Source: Flavobacterium chungbukense
GTDB lineage: Bacteria; Bacteroidota; Bacteroidia; Flavobacteriales; Flavobacteriaceae
NCBI RefSeq assembly: GCF_020805785.1
Contig: NZ_JAJGZV010000003.1
Span: forward strand, 1 to 64,000
Length of the DNA: 64,000 nucleotides
Reading direction: 5' to 3'
Shown: piece after piece, positions 1 through 7,739 of the stretch
Layout: the number at the start of each line of letters is the position of its first letter
Numbering within the stretch: position 1 is the first letter of the stretch
Made by a program: the position numbers and the translations under genes
The notes under the pieces: model-generated
What the model was told of the DNA's origin: nothing
What the model saw: only the letters and a program-made list of their open reading frames with translations
Databases searched by the model: none

Positions 1-46
1 ATATAGAATACTATAATAATGAAAGAATAAAACTTAATTTAAAAGG

Positions 47-75
47 AATGAGCCCGATAAAATATCGAGCTCATT
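47..75 (-). terminator. Possible terminator of the dedA gene
   Basis: A 13-base inverted repeat with one mismatch (arms 47-59 and 63-75, loop AAA) lies 80 bases past the dedA stop on the minus strand. The bases that follow on the minus strand are T-rich but not a clean T run, so a terminator role is only probable. Confidence 0.45.
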
Positions 76-154
76 ATTATCAAATTTAATTATAAATTCG
101 TCCAAACTTTTGGGTGCAGTCTAAAACTTCGGATTTTTTTATTTGTTATCTTTT

Positions 155-835
155 TTATATCTGCTCGTTTGGTCTCTTTTTTAACAGCTTTACTAATACT
201 GGGAAAGTTGAGATGATAACGATAATTACAATAATGTATTCAATATGTTTTTTCAAATCTATTCCTTGTTTTAAGAAAACACCATATAAATAATGTCCCG
301 CAAAAATTAATATAAATGACCAAAGGAAAGAACTCAATATATTGTAAAACATAAACTTCTTTTTGTCCATTGAAACAATTCCTGCAACGATTGGAGCAAA
401 TGTTCTAAAAATTGGAAGGAATCTCGCGTAGATAATTGCTTTTCCTCCGTATTTTTCGAAAAAGTCTTTAGATTGAAGAAGGTATTTTTTCTTGAACCAA
501 AATGAATCCTCTTTTTTAAATAGATAATAACCGCTTTTAGCTCCAAACCAATAACCCGTCATATTTCCTAAAACTCCCATTATAGCTACAGAAGTTGCAA
601 GCAAAAGGACATTTAAAAAATCATTCGGAATAAATAAAACATTCTCAATTAAATCACGACTGTAAATACCTGCCAAAAAAAGCAAACTGTCTCCAGGCAG
701 AAAAAAACCTGCAAAAAGTCCTGTTTCAGCAAACACTATAAACAGCACAATAAATAACCCAATCTGAAAACCTCCAACACTTAAAGTAATATAAAATTCA
801 GGGTTTATTAACTGGGTCCAATCAAATTTATTCAT
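155..835 (-). CDS. DedA family (VTT domain) membrane protein
   Basis: This is an integral inner-membrane protein of 226 residues, close to the usual DedA length. It shows the two family signatures: an acidic re-entrant segment with E37 followed by FLPGDS at about 45-50, and the ARFLPIFRTFAP-type loop at about 137-148 with R138 and R144 followed by a Gly. Several hydrophobic segments flank these motifs and the C-terminus is basic. DedA/VTT proteins are linked to phospholipid (undecaprenyl-phosphate or other lipid) flipping and to envelope homeostasis; the substrate here cannot be read from sequence. It stands alone, with the next gene downstream separated by a terminator. The start is the only sensible ATG before the first hydrophobic stretch. 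Confidence 0.88.
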   Translation of the reverse strand: MNKFDWTQLINPEFYITLSVGGFQIGLFIVLFIVFAETGLFAGFFLPGDSLLFLAGIYSRDLIENVLFIPNDFLNVLLLATSVAIMGVLGNMTGYWFGAKSGYYLFKKEDSFWFKKKYLLQSKDFFEKYGGKAIIYARFLPIFRTFAPIVAGIVSMDKKKFMFYNILSSFLWSFILIFAGHYLYGVFLKQGIDLKKHIEYIIVIIVIISTFPVLVKLLKKRPNEQI

Positions 836-930
836 AAAACGACGTTGGTTATTTTTATAGTTTGTGAAAGTAACAATAATTTACTGTAACCGCAATAAAA
901 TACGGTATTTTAAACATAAATTAACTATTA

Positions 931-959
931 AAAAAAGCCCAAACGAATGCTTGGGCTTT
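931..959 (-). terminator. Rho-independent terminator of the HMA-protein operon
   Basis: Nine-base perfect arms AAAGCCCAA (934-942) and TTGGGCTTT (951-959) enclose an 8-base loop. On the minus strand a T run (complement of 931-936) follows. It sits 8 bases past the stop of the HMA-domain gene and closes the metal-related operon. Confidence 0.85.
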
Positions 960-967
960 AAGAATAA

Positions 968-1309
968 TTATTCTCTTACATACTTGCAACAGCTGTGAAG
1001 ATTATCGTAATCTGCATCTGTTGCTTTCACCTCTTTAGTATCGTGACCAACTTTAGCAATTGCTTTGTTTAAATCTGAAGGAGTAGTTTTCTCTTCGTTT
1101 AAAATAACAGAAAGCTGGTGAGAACTAATATCCCAACTTGCTGTTTTAACACCTGGAACTCCATAAGCCGCTTTTTCAATTCGTTTTTTGCATTGCTCGC
1201 AGTTTCCGTTTACTTCTGTAGTATATTTTAAATTTTTGTTCTTTTTAGTTTGAGCCTGCGCTGAAAATCCAAAAAGAGCTATGATTACTATTAAAACTAA
1301 TTTTTTCAT
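968..1309 (-). CDS. Secreted heavy-metal-associated (HMA) domain protein
   Basis: This 113-residue protein starts with a cleavable signal peptide (MKKLVLIVIIALFGFSAQAQ). One HMA/ferredoxin-like domain follows, with a CxxC metal site in GNCEQCKKRI (C37 and C40). The C-terminal tail contains HSCCKY (H105, C107, C108), a possible extra metal ligand set. HMA domains bind soft metals, most often Cu(I), and pass them to partner proteins. The fold and CxxC are seen; copper specificity is inferred. It is last in a three-gene set with a TonB receptor and a cysteine-rich HYC_CC_PP protein on the same strand, which suggests periplasmic metal buffering or delivery. Confidence 0.85.
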   Translation of the reverse strand: MKKLVLIVIIALFGFSAQAQTKKNKNLKYTTEVNGNCEQCKKRIEKAAYGVPGVKTASWDISSHQLSVILNEEKTTPSDLNKAIAKVGHDTKEVKATDADYDNLHSCCKYVRE

Positions 1310-1352
1310 ACTTATTTATTTTTATTGTTATTGAAATTGATTTTTGAAATTG

Positions 1353-3359
1353 TTATTTAATTTTAAAACGCAATCCTGCATAATACATTTGTCCAAAAAT
1401 TGGCGCATATGCAACAGATGCATCAAAATTGGGTCCAAAAGGATTATCTGCCCCTAAAATTGCTTTTTCTTGTTTGTAATTTCCAATATTTTCCCCTCCG
1501 ATATAAACCTCAAAAACAGAAGAAAAAACACGTGTTACCTGCGCATTTACCACTGCATACGCTGGAGAAAAATCAGGAAATTGATCTTCCGCTGGATTTG
1601 AAGCCGTATAAGGCAATTGTTGTTTTCCTGACCAATTATAAGTAAAATCAAACCTCCATTGTTTGTCGTTATTTAAAGTTGTTTCATACTCTAAATTACC
1701 CAAAAAACGATGTTTTGCCTGCAAAGGGCGCTGAAACGAACCTCTTAAATAATCGGTTTGAATATCATAATATTTATACGCCGTTCTTAAATTTAAATTA
1801 TGAATTAACTCATAATTAAACTCAACTTGCAAGCTATTTGCAAACGAACTCCCTTCTAAATCATAAAACAAAACTTGCTGCGGACTTTGCATCAAATCTA
1901 CAACTGCCTGATTTTGAAAATCTGTACGATACAAATCAAAACCTGCATCGGCATTTTTACCAAAAATTTTGAATTTCTGCGAAAAACTTACACCATAATT
2001 CCAAGCAATTTCTGGATTTAGTCCGTAAACTTTTCCATTAGAATCTAAAACTGAAAACGTTCTTGAACTAGCAAAAAGCTGCTGGTTTTCAGCAAAAATA
2101 TTAGCAGAACGTTTTCCTCTTCCTGCTGAAAAACGAACAACACCATTTTTCCAAGGATTGTATCTCATGTGCAATCTCGGAGTAACAAAAAATCCTAATC
2201 GGTTATGATTATCTACTCTTCCTCCTAAAATCAAACTAAAATTATCAGTATTATCGTAGGTATATTCAAAGAAAGCTCCAACCGAATTATCTATTCTGCT
2301 TACATCTGTTAAGTTTACAAATTCTTGATACTGATCATAACTAAAATTCAATCCAGTTGTAAACTTATGCATTGTGTTGCTTATAATCGAATTGAAAATC
2401 AAATTAGAATAAAAGCTGTTCTGTTTGATATCGTATTGATTTAAACCAAAATAAGAATCTTGTTTATGACTATTAAAAGCATTTTGAAAACCAATACTCT
2501 GATAGGGCATATCTTTGAATACATATCCAATTTTAGTCGAAACATCAAAACGTTCTGTATTAATTTCTGAACCCCAATAATTTGTTGTTCCGCGATCACG
2601 ATCTTTATCAAAATCAAGTTCTCCTGTTTGCTTTTTATCATTCATATATCTGAAATTGATAAAACTCACCAAACCGCTTTCCGGATTGTAATATTGGTAA
2701 CGGTTTAAAACATTGATTTGTTTTCCTAATGGATTATCTAGAAATCCATCATTGTTCATATCATTTTTTGCTACACGTGTATTTCCGTGAACAAATAAAC
2801 TTGTCGCCCATTTGTCTGACAACTTTTTATTGAAATGAGTATTTAATTCAAATCGAGAATCGGTTGAACCGTAAGCATTCAGAAAAAACGGAATATCGCT
2901 CAAAGGTTTTAAAAGCTCGGTATTAATCTGACCAGAAATACTTTCGTAGCCATTGATTACGCTTCCTGCTCCTTTTGTAATCTGAACACTTTCTATCCAA
3001 GTTCCAGGTGTAAATGATAAACCGTAAGCTTGAGAAGCTCCTCGAACCGAAGGAATATTTTCTTCTGTTATCATCAAATAAGGACTTGTCAAACCAAGCA
3101 TTTTGATTTGTTTCGTACCCGTTAAGGCATCAGAAAAATTGACATCGATTGACGGATTGGTTTCAAAACTTTCGGCTAAATTACAACAAGCGGCTTTTAG
3201 TAGTTCTTTGCTTGTAATTAGAGATGTATTGGCTGTTACTGTAAAGGATTTTTTAATCCCTTTTTGCTTTTTATTGATTTTTACTTCCTCTAAATCTTCT
3301 TGTGAAAACATAGAAACAGAAAGCAAAAACGCCGCAAAAAGCATTATTTTTTTTTGCAT
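1353..3359 (-). CDS. TonB-dependent outer membrane receptor, probably metal-related
   Basis: The product is 668 residues from the ATG at 3359. This start is preferred to an upstream ATG at 3422 because a signal peptide (MQKKIMLFAAFLLSVSMFSQ) begins here. No carboxypeptidase-like extension is present; a plug domain follows (about 35-170, with the VRGASQAYGLSFTPGTWIE region) and then a beta-barrel ending in an aromatic strand. An unusual CC pair (C58, C59) lies at the start of the plug, where most receptors have none. TonB receptors import chelated metals or other scarce ligands. The HMA and HYC_CC_PP neighbours point to copper or another soft metal, which is inference. Gaps to its neighbours are 43 and 119 bases. 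Confidence 0.88.
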   Translation of the reverse strand: MQKKIMLFAAFLLSVSMFSQEDLEEVKINKKQKGIKKSFTVTANTSLITSKELLKAACCNLAESFETNPSIDVNFSDALTGTKQIKMLGLTSPYLMITEENIPSVRGASQAYGLSFTPGTWIESVQITKGAGSVINGYESISGQINTELLKPLSDIPFFLNAYGSTDSRFELNTHFNKKLSDKWATSLFVHGNTRVAKNDMNNDGFLDNPLGKQINVLNRYQYYNPESGLVSFINFRYMNDKKQTGELDFDKDRDRGTTNYWGSEINTERFDVSTKIGYVFKDMPYQSIGFQNAFNSHKQDSYFGLNQYDIKQNSFYSNLIFNSIISNTMHKFTTGLNFSYDQYQEFVNLTDVSRIDNSVGAFFEYTYDNTDNFSLILGGRVDNHNRLGFFVTPRLHMRYNPWKNGVVRFSAGRGKRSANIFAENQQLFASSRTFSVLDSNGKVYGLNPEIAWNYGVSFSQKFKIFGKNADAGFDLYRTDFQNQAVVDLMQSPQQVLFYDLEGSSFANSLQVEFNYELIHNLNLRTAYKYYDIQTDYLRGSFQRPLQAKHRFLGNLEYETTLNNDKQWRFDFTYNWSGKQQLPYTASNPAEDQFPDFSPAYAVVNAQVTRVFSSVFEVYIGGENIGNYKQEKAILGADNPFGPNFDASVAYAPIFGQMYYAGLRFKIK

Positions 3360-3478
3360 AAAAAATGATTTTAATGTTGAAATAGAACTACATTCTTGAT
3401 GGTTATTCAAAAAGAAAAACAATCAAAATGTAAATACAAAGTCTTTACTAAGACTTGCATAGCATCTTAACATTAAAA

Positions 3479-3877
3479 TCAGGAATAAAAAATATACTGA
3501 TGGTATAATTTGAATAAGGGGGGCGCATTCGCATCAGAATAATACGAAAGAACTTCTTTCTTTTTAAAATTAGAAAGCGCTAAAAAAGTTAAAGGTTTGT
3601 ATTCTTGCAGTACGGCAGGAAAATCAAATTGAAAGAAGAAAAACTTAAGTGTTGCGTTATCCGATTTTTTCTCAATCTGAACGTGTTTGTCTTTACAGCA
3701 AGAGTTCTTTTTTTCTTTAGAACCGCAACATTTTTTTTCAACTACAGGTTTTGCAACTGTATTTAAAGATATAGAAGCAATTTTTCCTCCGCAATAGTGC
3801 ACATCAAGAGCAAACCCAATATTGGAAACCAATAAAAGGATAGCTAAAAATAGACCTGTACACTTTTTAATATTCAT
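3479..3877 (-). CDS. HYC_CC_PP family cysteine-rich secreted protein
   Basis: This 132-residue protein carries an N-terminal signal sequence. It shows the three marks that name the family: HYCGG (27-31), paired cysteines CC at 50-51 and again at 60-61, and a PP pair at about 119-120 in DANAPPLF. The middle is Lys- and Cys-rich (KKCCG, NSCCKDK). The family is confined to Bacteroidota and its function is not established. Its place as first gene upstream of a TonB receptor with a CC motif and an HMA protein supports a role in soft-metal sensing, binding or uptake at the envelope. Confidence 0.8.
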   Translation of the reverse strand: MNIKKCTGLFLAILLLVSNIGFALDVHYCGGKIASISLNTVAKPVVEKKCCGSKEKKNSCCKDKHVQIEKKSDNATLKFFFFQFDFPAVLQEYKPLTFLALSNFKKKEVLSYYSDANAPPLFKLYHQYIFYS

Positions 3878-3924
3878 ACCGCAAAATTATTCAAAAAGGA
3901 TTTATAAAAAAACTTAAACAAATG

Positions 3925-4371
3925 TTATTTTTTGGAATTTTGAAATTGATAATAAAATCCAGGAATAAATAGCAGAACTAAAATAGGCTGAATTATAAAT
4001 CGTCGCACGTAAAAAAGAAGCCAGCTTGCGGTTGGAAAAAAGTCTAAAACAATAAAAAATGCCGTTAATAGCACTATTAAAAACAAGCTGTACATTATTA
4101 TACTAAACTTTAAAATATCTCGGTTTTTGAACAAGACATAAATCAAACTTAATGACAAAGCCGAGTTAATTATATATCTGAAAAACAGACTATAGAAAAG
4201 TTTTAACTTATCAACTTGAGGATAGGGCAAATTCTTAAAGTCATTCTGAAAATAATTTATAAATGGATCATAAAACAACTTCAATTCAAACATTCTTACC
4301 AATGCCAAACCAAGCACAATAAGTACTGCTGCAATCAGTTTAAATTTATTTTCGAGTAATTTATTTAGCAT
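3925..4371 (-). CDS. Exosortase F system-associated membrane protein
   Basis: From the ATG at 4371 the product is 148 residues with about four hydrophobic segments. A longer reading from 4422 would add 17 residues and overlap xrtF by 62 bases; the inner start overlaps it by only 11 bases, the usual translational-coupling geometry. It directly follows the exosortase gene xrtF. In Flavobacteriia a small membrane protein of this size regularly accompanies XrtF, and that pairing is the main basis for the name. No catalytic motif is visible. Its role may be to assist the protease-transpeptidase; this is inference. Confidence 0.72.
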   Translation of the reverse strand: MLNKLLENKFKLIAAVLIVLGLALVRMFELKLFYDPFINYFQNDFKNLPYPQVDKLKLFYSLFFRYIINSALSLSLIYVLFKNRDILKFSIIMYSLFLIVLLTAFFIVLDFFPTASWLLFYVRRFIIQPILVLLFIPGFYYQFQNSKK

Positions 4372-4897
4372 ATTTTGAAAATCTATTGATCCAAAAAATC
4401 CATAAAAGAAAAACATACCCATAAATAATTAATGGGAAAACAATGTCATGAACTAATTTGTTGCTTTCTGGAAAATTATATAAAAGAACTACCAACAAAG
4501 CAATTCGAAATACATTTAAAATATAAATAGACACAATTCCAAATACTATAAATAAAAGGGTGTTTTTTAATTTTCCGGAAAAAGCCGCAATAAAAGAAAC
4601 AAACAGAATCATAACACTTACAGCATTGCATCCTTCAATTATTCTTGCTAGAAATAAATTATTAAAAATAATTTCTAGCCACGGATTTTGAGAACTTTTT
4701 TGAATGATGATATTATAATCAAAAATCTTTAATAATGATTCAGCGTTTTGGCCAACAAACAATGAAATATCGTCAATATCATTGACTTCATAACCATTTA
4801 AATAGAATTTATATAGAATCGTCAAGACAATATAAGTCAGAAAAAAGACGCTTACAAAAATCAAGAAAGGCTTAAATTGAAGGAAATATTTTTTCAA
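4361..4897 (-). CDS. xrtF: Exosortase family protein XrtF
   Basis: This is a polytopic membrane protein of 178 residues. The exosortase/archaeosortase catalytic set can be read: Cys in IEGCNAVSV (C90), Arg in NVFRIALL (R131) and His in NKLVHDIVF (H140), each at the edge of a hydrophobic segment. Exosortases are membrane cysteine transpeptidases that cleave C-terminal sorting signals of exported proteins and may attach them to surface polymers. The short length and the flavobacterial setting fit the XrtF subtype. It is paired with its associated protein and divergent from a GAF-domain gene. No substrate with a matching C-terminal signal was recognised in the window. Confidence 0.85.
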   Translation of the reverse strand: MKKYFLQFKPFLIFVSVFFLTYIVLTILYKFYLNGYEVNDIDDISLFVGQNAESLLKIFDYNIIIQKSSQNPWLEIIFNNLFLARIIEGCNAVSVMILFVSFIAAFSGKLKNTLLFIVFGIVSIYILNVFRIALLVVLLYNFPESNKLVHDIVFPLIIYGYVFLLWIFWINRFSKYAK

Positions 4898-4925
4898 GAG
4901 ATTTTTTTTTCAAATTTATATATTT

Positions 4926-4951
4926 TTTGAGTTTAGCTTTAAATACTTTTG
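4926..4951 (+). promoter_or_regulatory. Candidate promoter of the GAF-domain gene
   Basis: TACTTTTG (4944-4951) matches the Bacteroidota -7 consensus TAnnTTTG, 16 bases before the ATG. A TTTG (4926-4929) could be the -33 box, but the 14-base spacer is shorter than the usual 17-23. Confidence 0.4.
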
Positions 4952-4967
4952 TATAAAATTTTATATT

Positions 4968-5423
4968 ATGACATTTCAAGAATTACAACCAAAAATAAGC
5001 AGTATTATTGCTGACAATCAAAAAAATAGAGACGAAAAGCTATTAGCAGTTTGCCAACTTCTAAACGAAAATGTGGATTATTACAACTGGGTTGGTTTTT
5101 ATTTCGCTAATCACGACGCTAAGACATTACATCTTGGTCCGTATGTTGGAGCAGAAACAGATCATACCGTTATTCCTTTTGGAAAGGGAATTTGCGGGCA
5201 AGTAGCTGAAAGCAATGCTAATTTTGTAGTGCCAGATGTTAAAGCGCAAGACAATTACATCGCCTGCAGTTTGACCGTAAAATCAGAAATTGTGGTACCT
5301 CTTTTTGTAAATGGAATTAATATTGGTCAAATTGATATTGACAGCCATGTTATCGATCCTTTTACAGAAGCTGACGAAAGATTTTTAGAATTTGTAAATC
5401 AAGAGGTTGCTAAATTATTTTAG
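4968..5423 (+). CDS. GAF domain protein, free methionine-R-sulfoxide reductase-like
   Basis: A single GAF domain fills this 151-residue cytoplasmic protein. It resembles the fRMsr (YebR) family: GKGICGQVAES with C76, then DNYIACS with C100, then SEIVVPL and IDIDSHV. In E. coli fRMsr three cysteines take part. The first, in the strand before the IPxGxG segment, is absent here (TDHTVIP), while the two motif cysteines remain. Reduction of free methionine-R-sulfoxide is therefore probable, not certain. It lies divergently next to xrtF, a pairing often seen in flavobacteria. Confidence 0.8.
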   Translation: MTFQELQPKISSIIADNQKNRDEKLLAVCQLLNENVDYYNWVGFYFANHDAKTLHLGPYVGAETDHTVIPFGKGICGQVAESNANFVVPDVKAQDNYIACSLTVKSEIVVPLFVNGINIGQIDIDSHVIDPFTEADERFLEFVNQEVAKLF

Positions 5424-5457
5424 AAAAATTATCTTTAATAATAAAAAATAGAACTGA

Positions 5458-6153
5458 ATGAAAGGAAACAGCCTACTCTTTTTGCTTCTGATTATTTCAG
5501 TTCAACTTTCTGCGCAAATCAGCATGGTTTCTAAAAAAATCTTTTTAGACTCGTTATATCAAGAATGCGCGCCAGAAAATTATACTTACACAAGAGTCAT
5601 TACCAATTACTCTCAAAAAAGTGTCCGTTATGTCGTAACAGATTATTACAAAAACGGAAGAAAGAAAATGACCGGATCTACCTTAAATCGTGATATTTTG
5701 AAAAAAGATGGAGAGTTTATTTATTATTTCAAAAATGGCGCTAAAGAATCGGTTATAAACTATTCGGAAGACCGAAAAATTGGAAAAGAAATTAATTGGT
5801 ATACGAATCAAAATAAGAAATCAGAGAAACAGAATTTGTGGGATTCTAAAACAAAAAAATCTCAAACCTTAATTCTGAATTGCTGGGACGCTGATAAAAA
5901 TCAGACTGTAACTGATGGAAACGGAGAATTTGAAGAAACCGTTGGATCTGTAACTCAAAAAGGCGAAATAAAAAACGGGTTAAAACAAGGGGTTTGGCAA
6001 GGAAATGATTCTTCTAAAAATATTTCGTTTACCGATAATTATGATAAAGGTGTATTAATTTCGGGGTTTAGCATCGATGCAAACAATATAAAGACTTCTT
6101 ATTCTTCTTTAATAGAGAAACAAACTGGTAAAAAAAATCTTAATTCAAAATAA
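5458..6153 (+). CDS. Secreted protein with YwqK/MORN-like repeats
   Basis: The product is 231 residues with a signal peptide ending near the AQIS site. Short repeats of the form YYKNGRKKMTG and YYFKNGAKES resemble the YwqK/MORN-like repeat, which forms beta-hairpins. The middle has NGEFEETVGSVTQKGEIKNG, and further repeats (GLKQGVWQG) follow. The name YwqK antitoxin used for such proteins is a domain label only; no toxin gene is next to it. It is a paralog of the gene 51 bases downstream, sharing an N-terminal layout (IxFDS, KENY/PENYT, DYYKxG), but it lacks the TonB C-terminal domain. Function unknown. Confidence 0.65.
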   Translation: MKGNSLLFLLLIISVQLSAQISMVSKKIFLDSLYQECAPENYTYTRVITNYSQKSVRYVVTDYYKNGRKKMTGSTLNRDILKKDGEFIYYFKNGAKESVINYSEDRKIGKEINWYTNQNKKSEKQNLWDSKTKKSQTLILNCWDADKNQTVTDGNGEFEETVGSVTQKGEIKNGLKQGVWQGNDSSKNISFTDNYDKGVLISGFSIDANNIKTSYSSLIEKQTGKKNLNSK

Positions 6154-6204
6154 ATTTATTGATACAGTATTTTACAAAACACTATTTTTACTACAAAAAA
6201 ACCA

Positions 6205-7140
6205 ATGAGAAAAACGCTTTATTTACTGCTAATATTATTTCCAGCATTTCTTTTTTCGCAAAATGCATCAGACAAAATCATCTATTTTGATTCTATTGGA
6301 AAAGATGCTTCAAAAGAAAATTATGTCTTTTACAGAATTATAAAAGATTTTAGCAAAGAGAAAGATTCTTATCAAGTTAAAGATTATTATAAATCGGGTA
6401 CTTTAAAAATGGAAGGAAATTCCAAAACAAAAGATGGTTTATCTAAAGATGGTCAATATGTTTACTATTATGAAAATGGTAAAAAGAAAAAAACTGAAAA
6501 TTACATTAAAGCAAGATTAAATGGCGATTTCTCAGAATGGTATGAAAATGGCAATCCTAAATTAAAAGGAGAATACGTTGATTCTGGATCAGGAATTGAC
6601 TCAGATGTAAAAATTTATGATTTTTGGAATTCTAAAAACGAACATACCGTTGAAAAAGGGAATGGATGGTATGAAGATGAAGGAGAAAATTCTTTGGCTC
6701 AGGGAAATATAAAGAATGGATTTAAAGATGGAGAATGGAAAGGCCTTTTTAAAGATTCGAAATATCAATATATAGATATTTATAAGGAAGGAAAGTTCAT
6801 CTCCGGAAAAAGCAAAAACGCTGAAGGTCTAGTAAGAGAATATACCCAACTAGAATCAAGACCACTACCCAAAAAAGGAGTAAACGATTTCTACCAATTT
6901 ATTGGAAAAAACTTTGTGGTGCCAAAAGAAGCGGTAACAAATAAAATATCAGGAAAACTAATAATTCAATTTATAATTGAAAAAGACGGCAAAATAACAG
7001 AACCTAAAATACTCAAATCACTAGGATATGGTCTAGATGAAGAAGCTATAAGAGTTATTACCAGCTATGAAAACTGGATTCCTGGAAAACAAAGAGGTGT
7101 TCCTGTTCGCGTACAATATTCGATACCGTTGACAATATAA
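6205..7140 (+). CDS. YwqK/MORN-like repeat protein with C-terminal TonB domain
   Basis: This protein has 311 residues. A signal peptide (about 1-20) is followed by YwqK/MORN-like repeats (DYYKSGTLKMEG, YYYENGKKKKTENY, EWYENGNPKLKGEY) over about 55-205. A TonB C-terminal fold follows from about 240, marked by GKLIIQFIIEKDGK and GLDEEAIRVI and ending VRVQYSIPLTI. In typical TonB proteins the C-terminal domain touches outer-membrane receptors and the N-terminus spans the inner membrane. Here a cleavable signal and repeats replace the TM-proline linker, so energy transduction is doubtful. Similar repeat-TonB proteins are common in Bacteroidota. It is paired with its paralog upstream. Confidence 0.7.
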   Translation: MRKTLYLLLILFPAFLFSQNASDKIIYFDSIGKDASKENYVFYRIIKDFSKEKDSYQVKDYYKSGTLKMEGNSKTKDGLSKDGQYVYYYENGKKKKTENYIKARLNGDFSEWYENGNPKLKGEYVDSGSGIDSDVKIYDFWNSKNEHTVEKGNGWYEDEGENSLAQGNIKNGFKDGEWKGLFKDSKYQYIDIYKEGKFISGKSKNAEGLVREYTQLESRPLPKKGVNDFYQFIGKNFVVPKEAVTNKISGKLIIQFIIEKDGKITEPKILKSLGYGLDEEAIRVITSYENWIPGKQRGVPVRVQYSIPLTI

Positions 7141-7217
7141 AATTAGTAAACCCAGAAGACGGTAAATTACTCAAAAAATAAAAATCGGCACTCTCTTTTA
7201 AGATTCTTTTATTTTTG

Positions 7218-7249
7218 TTTGATTTTTTTGTTTTTTTAATCTAATTTTG
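7218..7249 (+). promoter_or_regulatory. Promoter of rpsO
   Basis: TTTG (7218-7221) and TAATTTTG (7242-7249) are separated by 20 bases, a full match to the Bacteroidota -33/-7 consensus. It leaves a 5' leader of about 50 bases before rpsO. Confidence 0.75.
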
Positions 7250-7305
7250 CACCCGTCTTACAAAAGCTGTATTGACATACATAAAAATCATTAAATAATA
7301 TTGGA

Positions 7306-7572
7306 ATGTATTTAACTAAAGAAAAGAAAGAAGAGATTTTCGCACAACACGGTGGTGCAACAAACACTGGAAGCGCAGAAGGTCAAATTGCATTGTTCAC
7401 TTACAGAATTTCTCACTTAACTGAACACTTGAAAAAAAATCGTCACGATTACAACACTGAGCGTTCTCTTGTACTATTAGTAGGTAAAAGAAGAGCGTTA
7501 CTTGATTACTTGAAAAAGAAAGAGATCAACAGATATCGTGAGATTATCAAAGTATTGAATATCAGAAAATAA
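7306..7572 (+). CDS. rpsO: 30S ribosomal protein S15
   Basis: The 88-residue product has the length and pattern of bacterial S15: an N-terminal LTKEKKEEI helix, then HGGATNTGSAEGQIALFTYRI, the HLKKNRHDY turn and the C-terminal LLVGKRRALLDYLKK helix. S15 is a primary 16S rRNA binder that nucleates the central domain of the 30S subunit. It precedes pnp, the arrangement conserved from E. coli to Bacteroidota, but here a hairpin terminator separates the two genes. Confidence 0.98.
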   Translation: MYLTKEKKEEIFAQHGGATNTGSAEGQIALFTYRISHLTEHLKKNRHDYNTERSLVLLVGKRRALLDYLKKKEINRYREIIKVLNIRK

Positions 7573-7581
7573 TCAATATAG

Positions 7582-7608
7582 AAAAGAGGTGCGAAAGTGC
7601 CTCTTTTT
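7582..7608 (+). terminator. Terminator after rpsO
   Basis: AAAAGAGG (7582-7589) pairs with CCTCTTTT (7600-7607) around a short loop, followed by more T residues. It lies just past the rpsO stop. Confidence 0.85.
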
Positions 7609-7656
7609 GTTTTTACATTGCACGCATAATACAAGAAAAAAAGTTTGGTTTTTCAT

Positions 7657-7713
7657 TGGGTTTTAGATAACAACAACTACACATAACAACAACTACAACA
7701 CAACTAAAACCCA
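7657..7713 (+). promoter_or_regulatory. Long-range stem in the pnp 5' leader
   Basis: TGGGTTTTAG (7657-7666) is perfectly complementary to CTAAAACCCA (7704-7713). The 37-base loop is almost free of G and contains two tandem copies of ATAACAACAACTACA (from 7667 and from 7683). The stem ends 26 bases before the pnp start. The stem and repeats are seen; a role in PNPase autoregulation is inferred by analogy with E. coli. Confidence 0.5.
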
Positions 7714-7739
7714 TTGTTTAATCAATAAGGAAAAAATTT

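Noticed and set aside
3103..3399. Plus-strand ORF of 98 residues opposite the TonB receptor
   Set aside because: It is a shadow of the receptor gene; it has no ribosome site and no family resemblance, and the receptor frame is clearly conserved.
3439..3456. AAGTCTT/AAGACTT hairpin as a terminator between the HYC_CC_PP gene and the receptor gene
   Set aside because: No T run follows on the minus strand and the stem is short. It may be chance or an RNA processing site.
5458..6153. Toxin-antitoxin system suggested by the YwqK label
   Set aside because: No toxin gene is adjacent, both products have signal peptides, and the repeats are structural.
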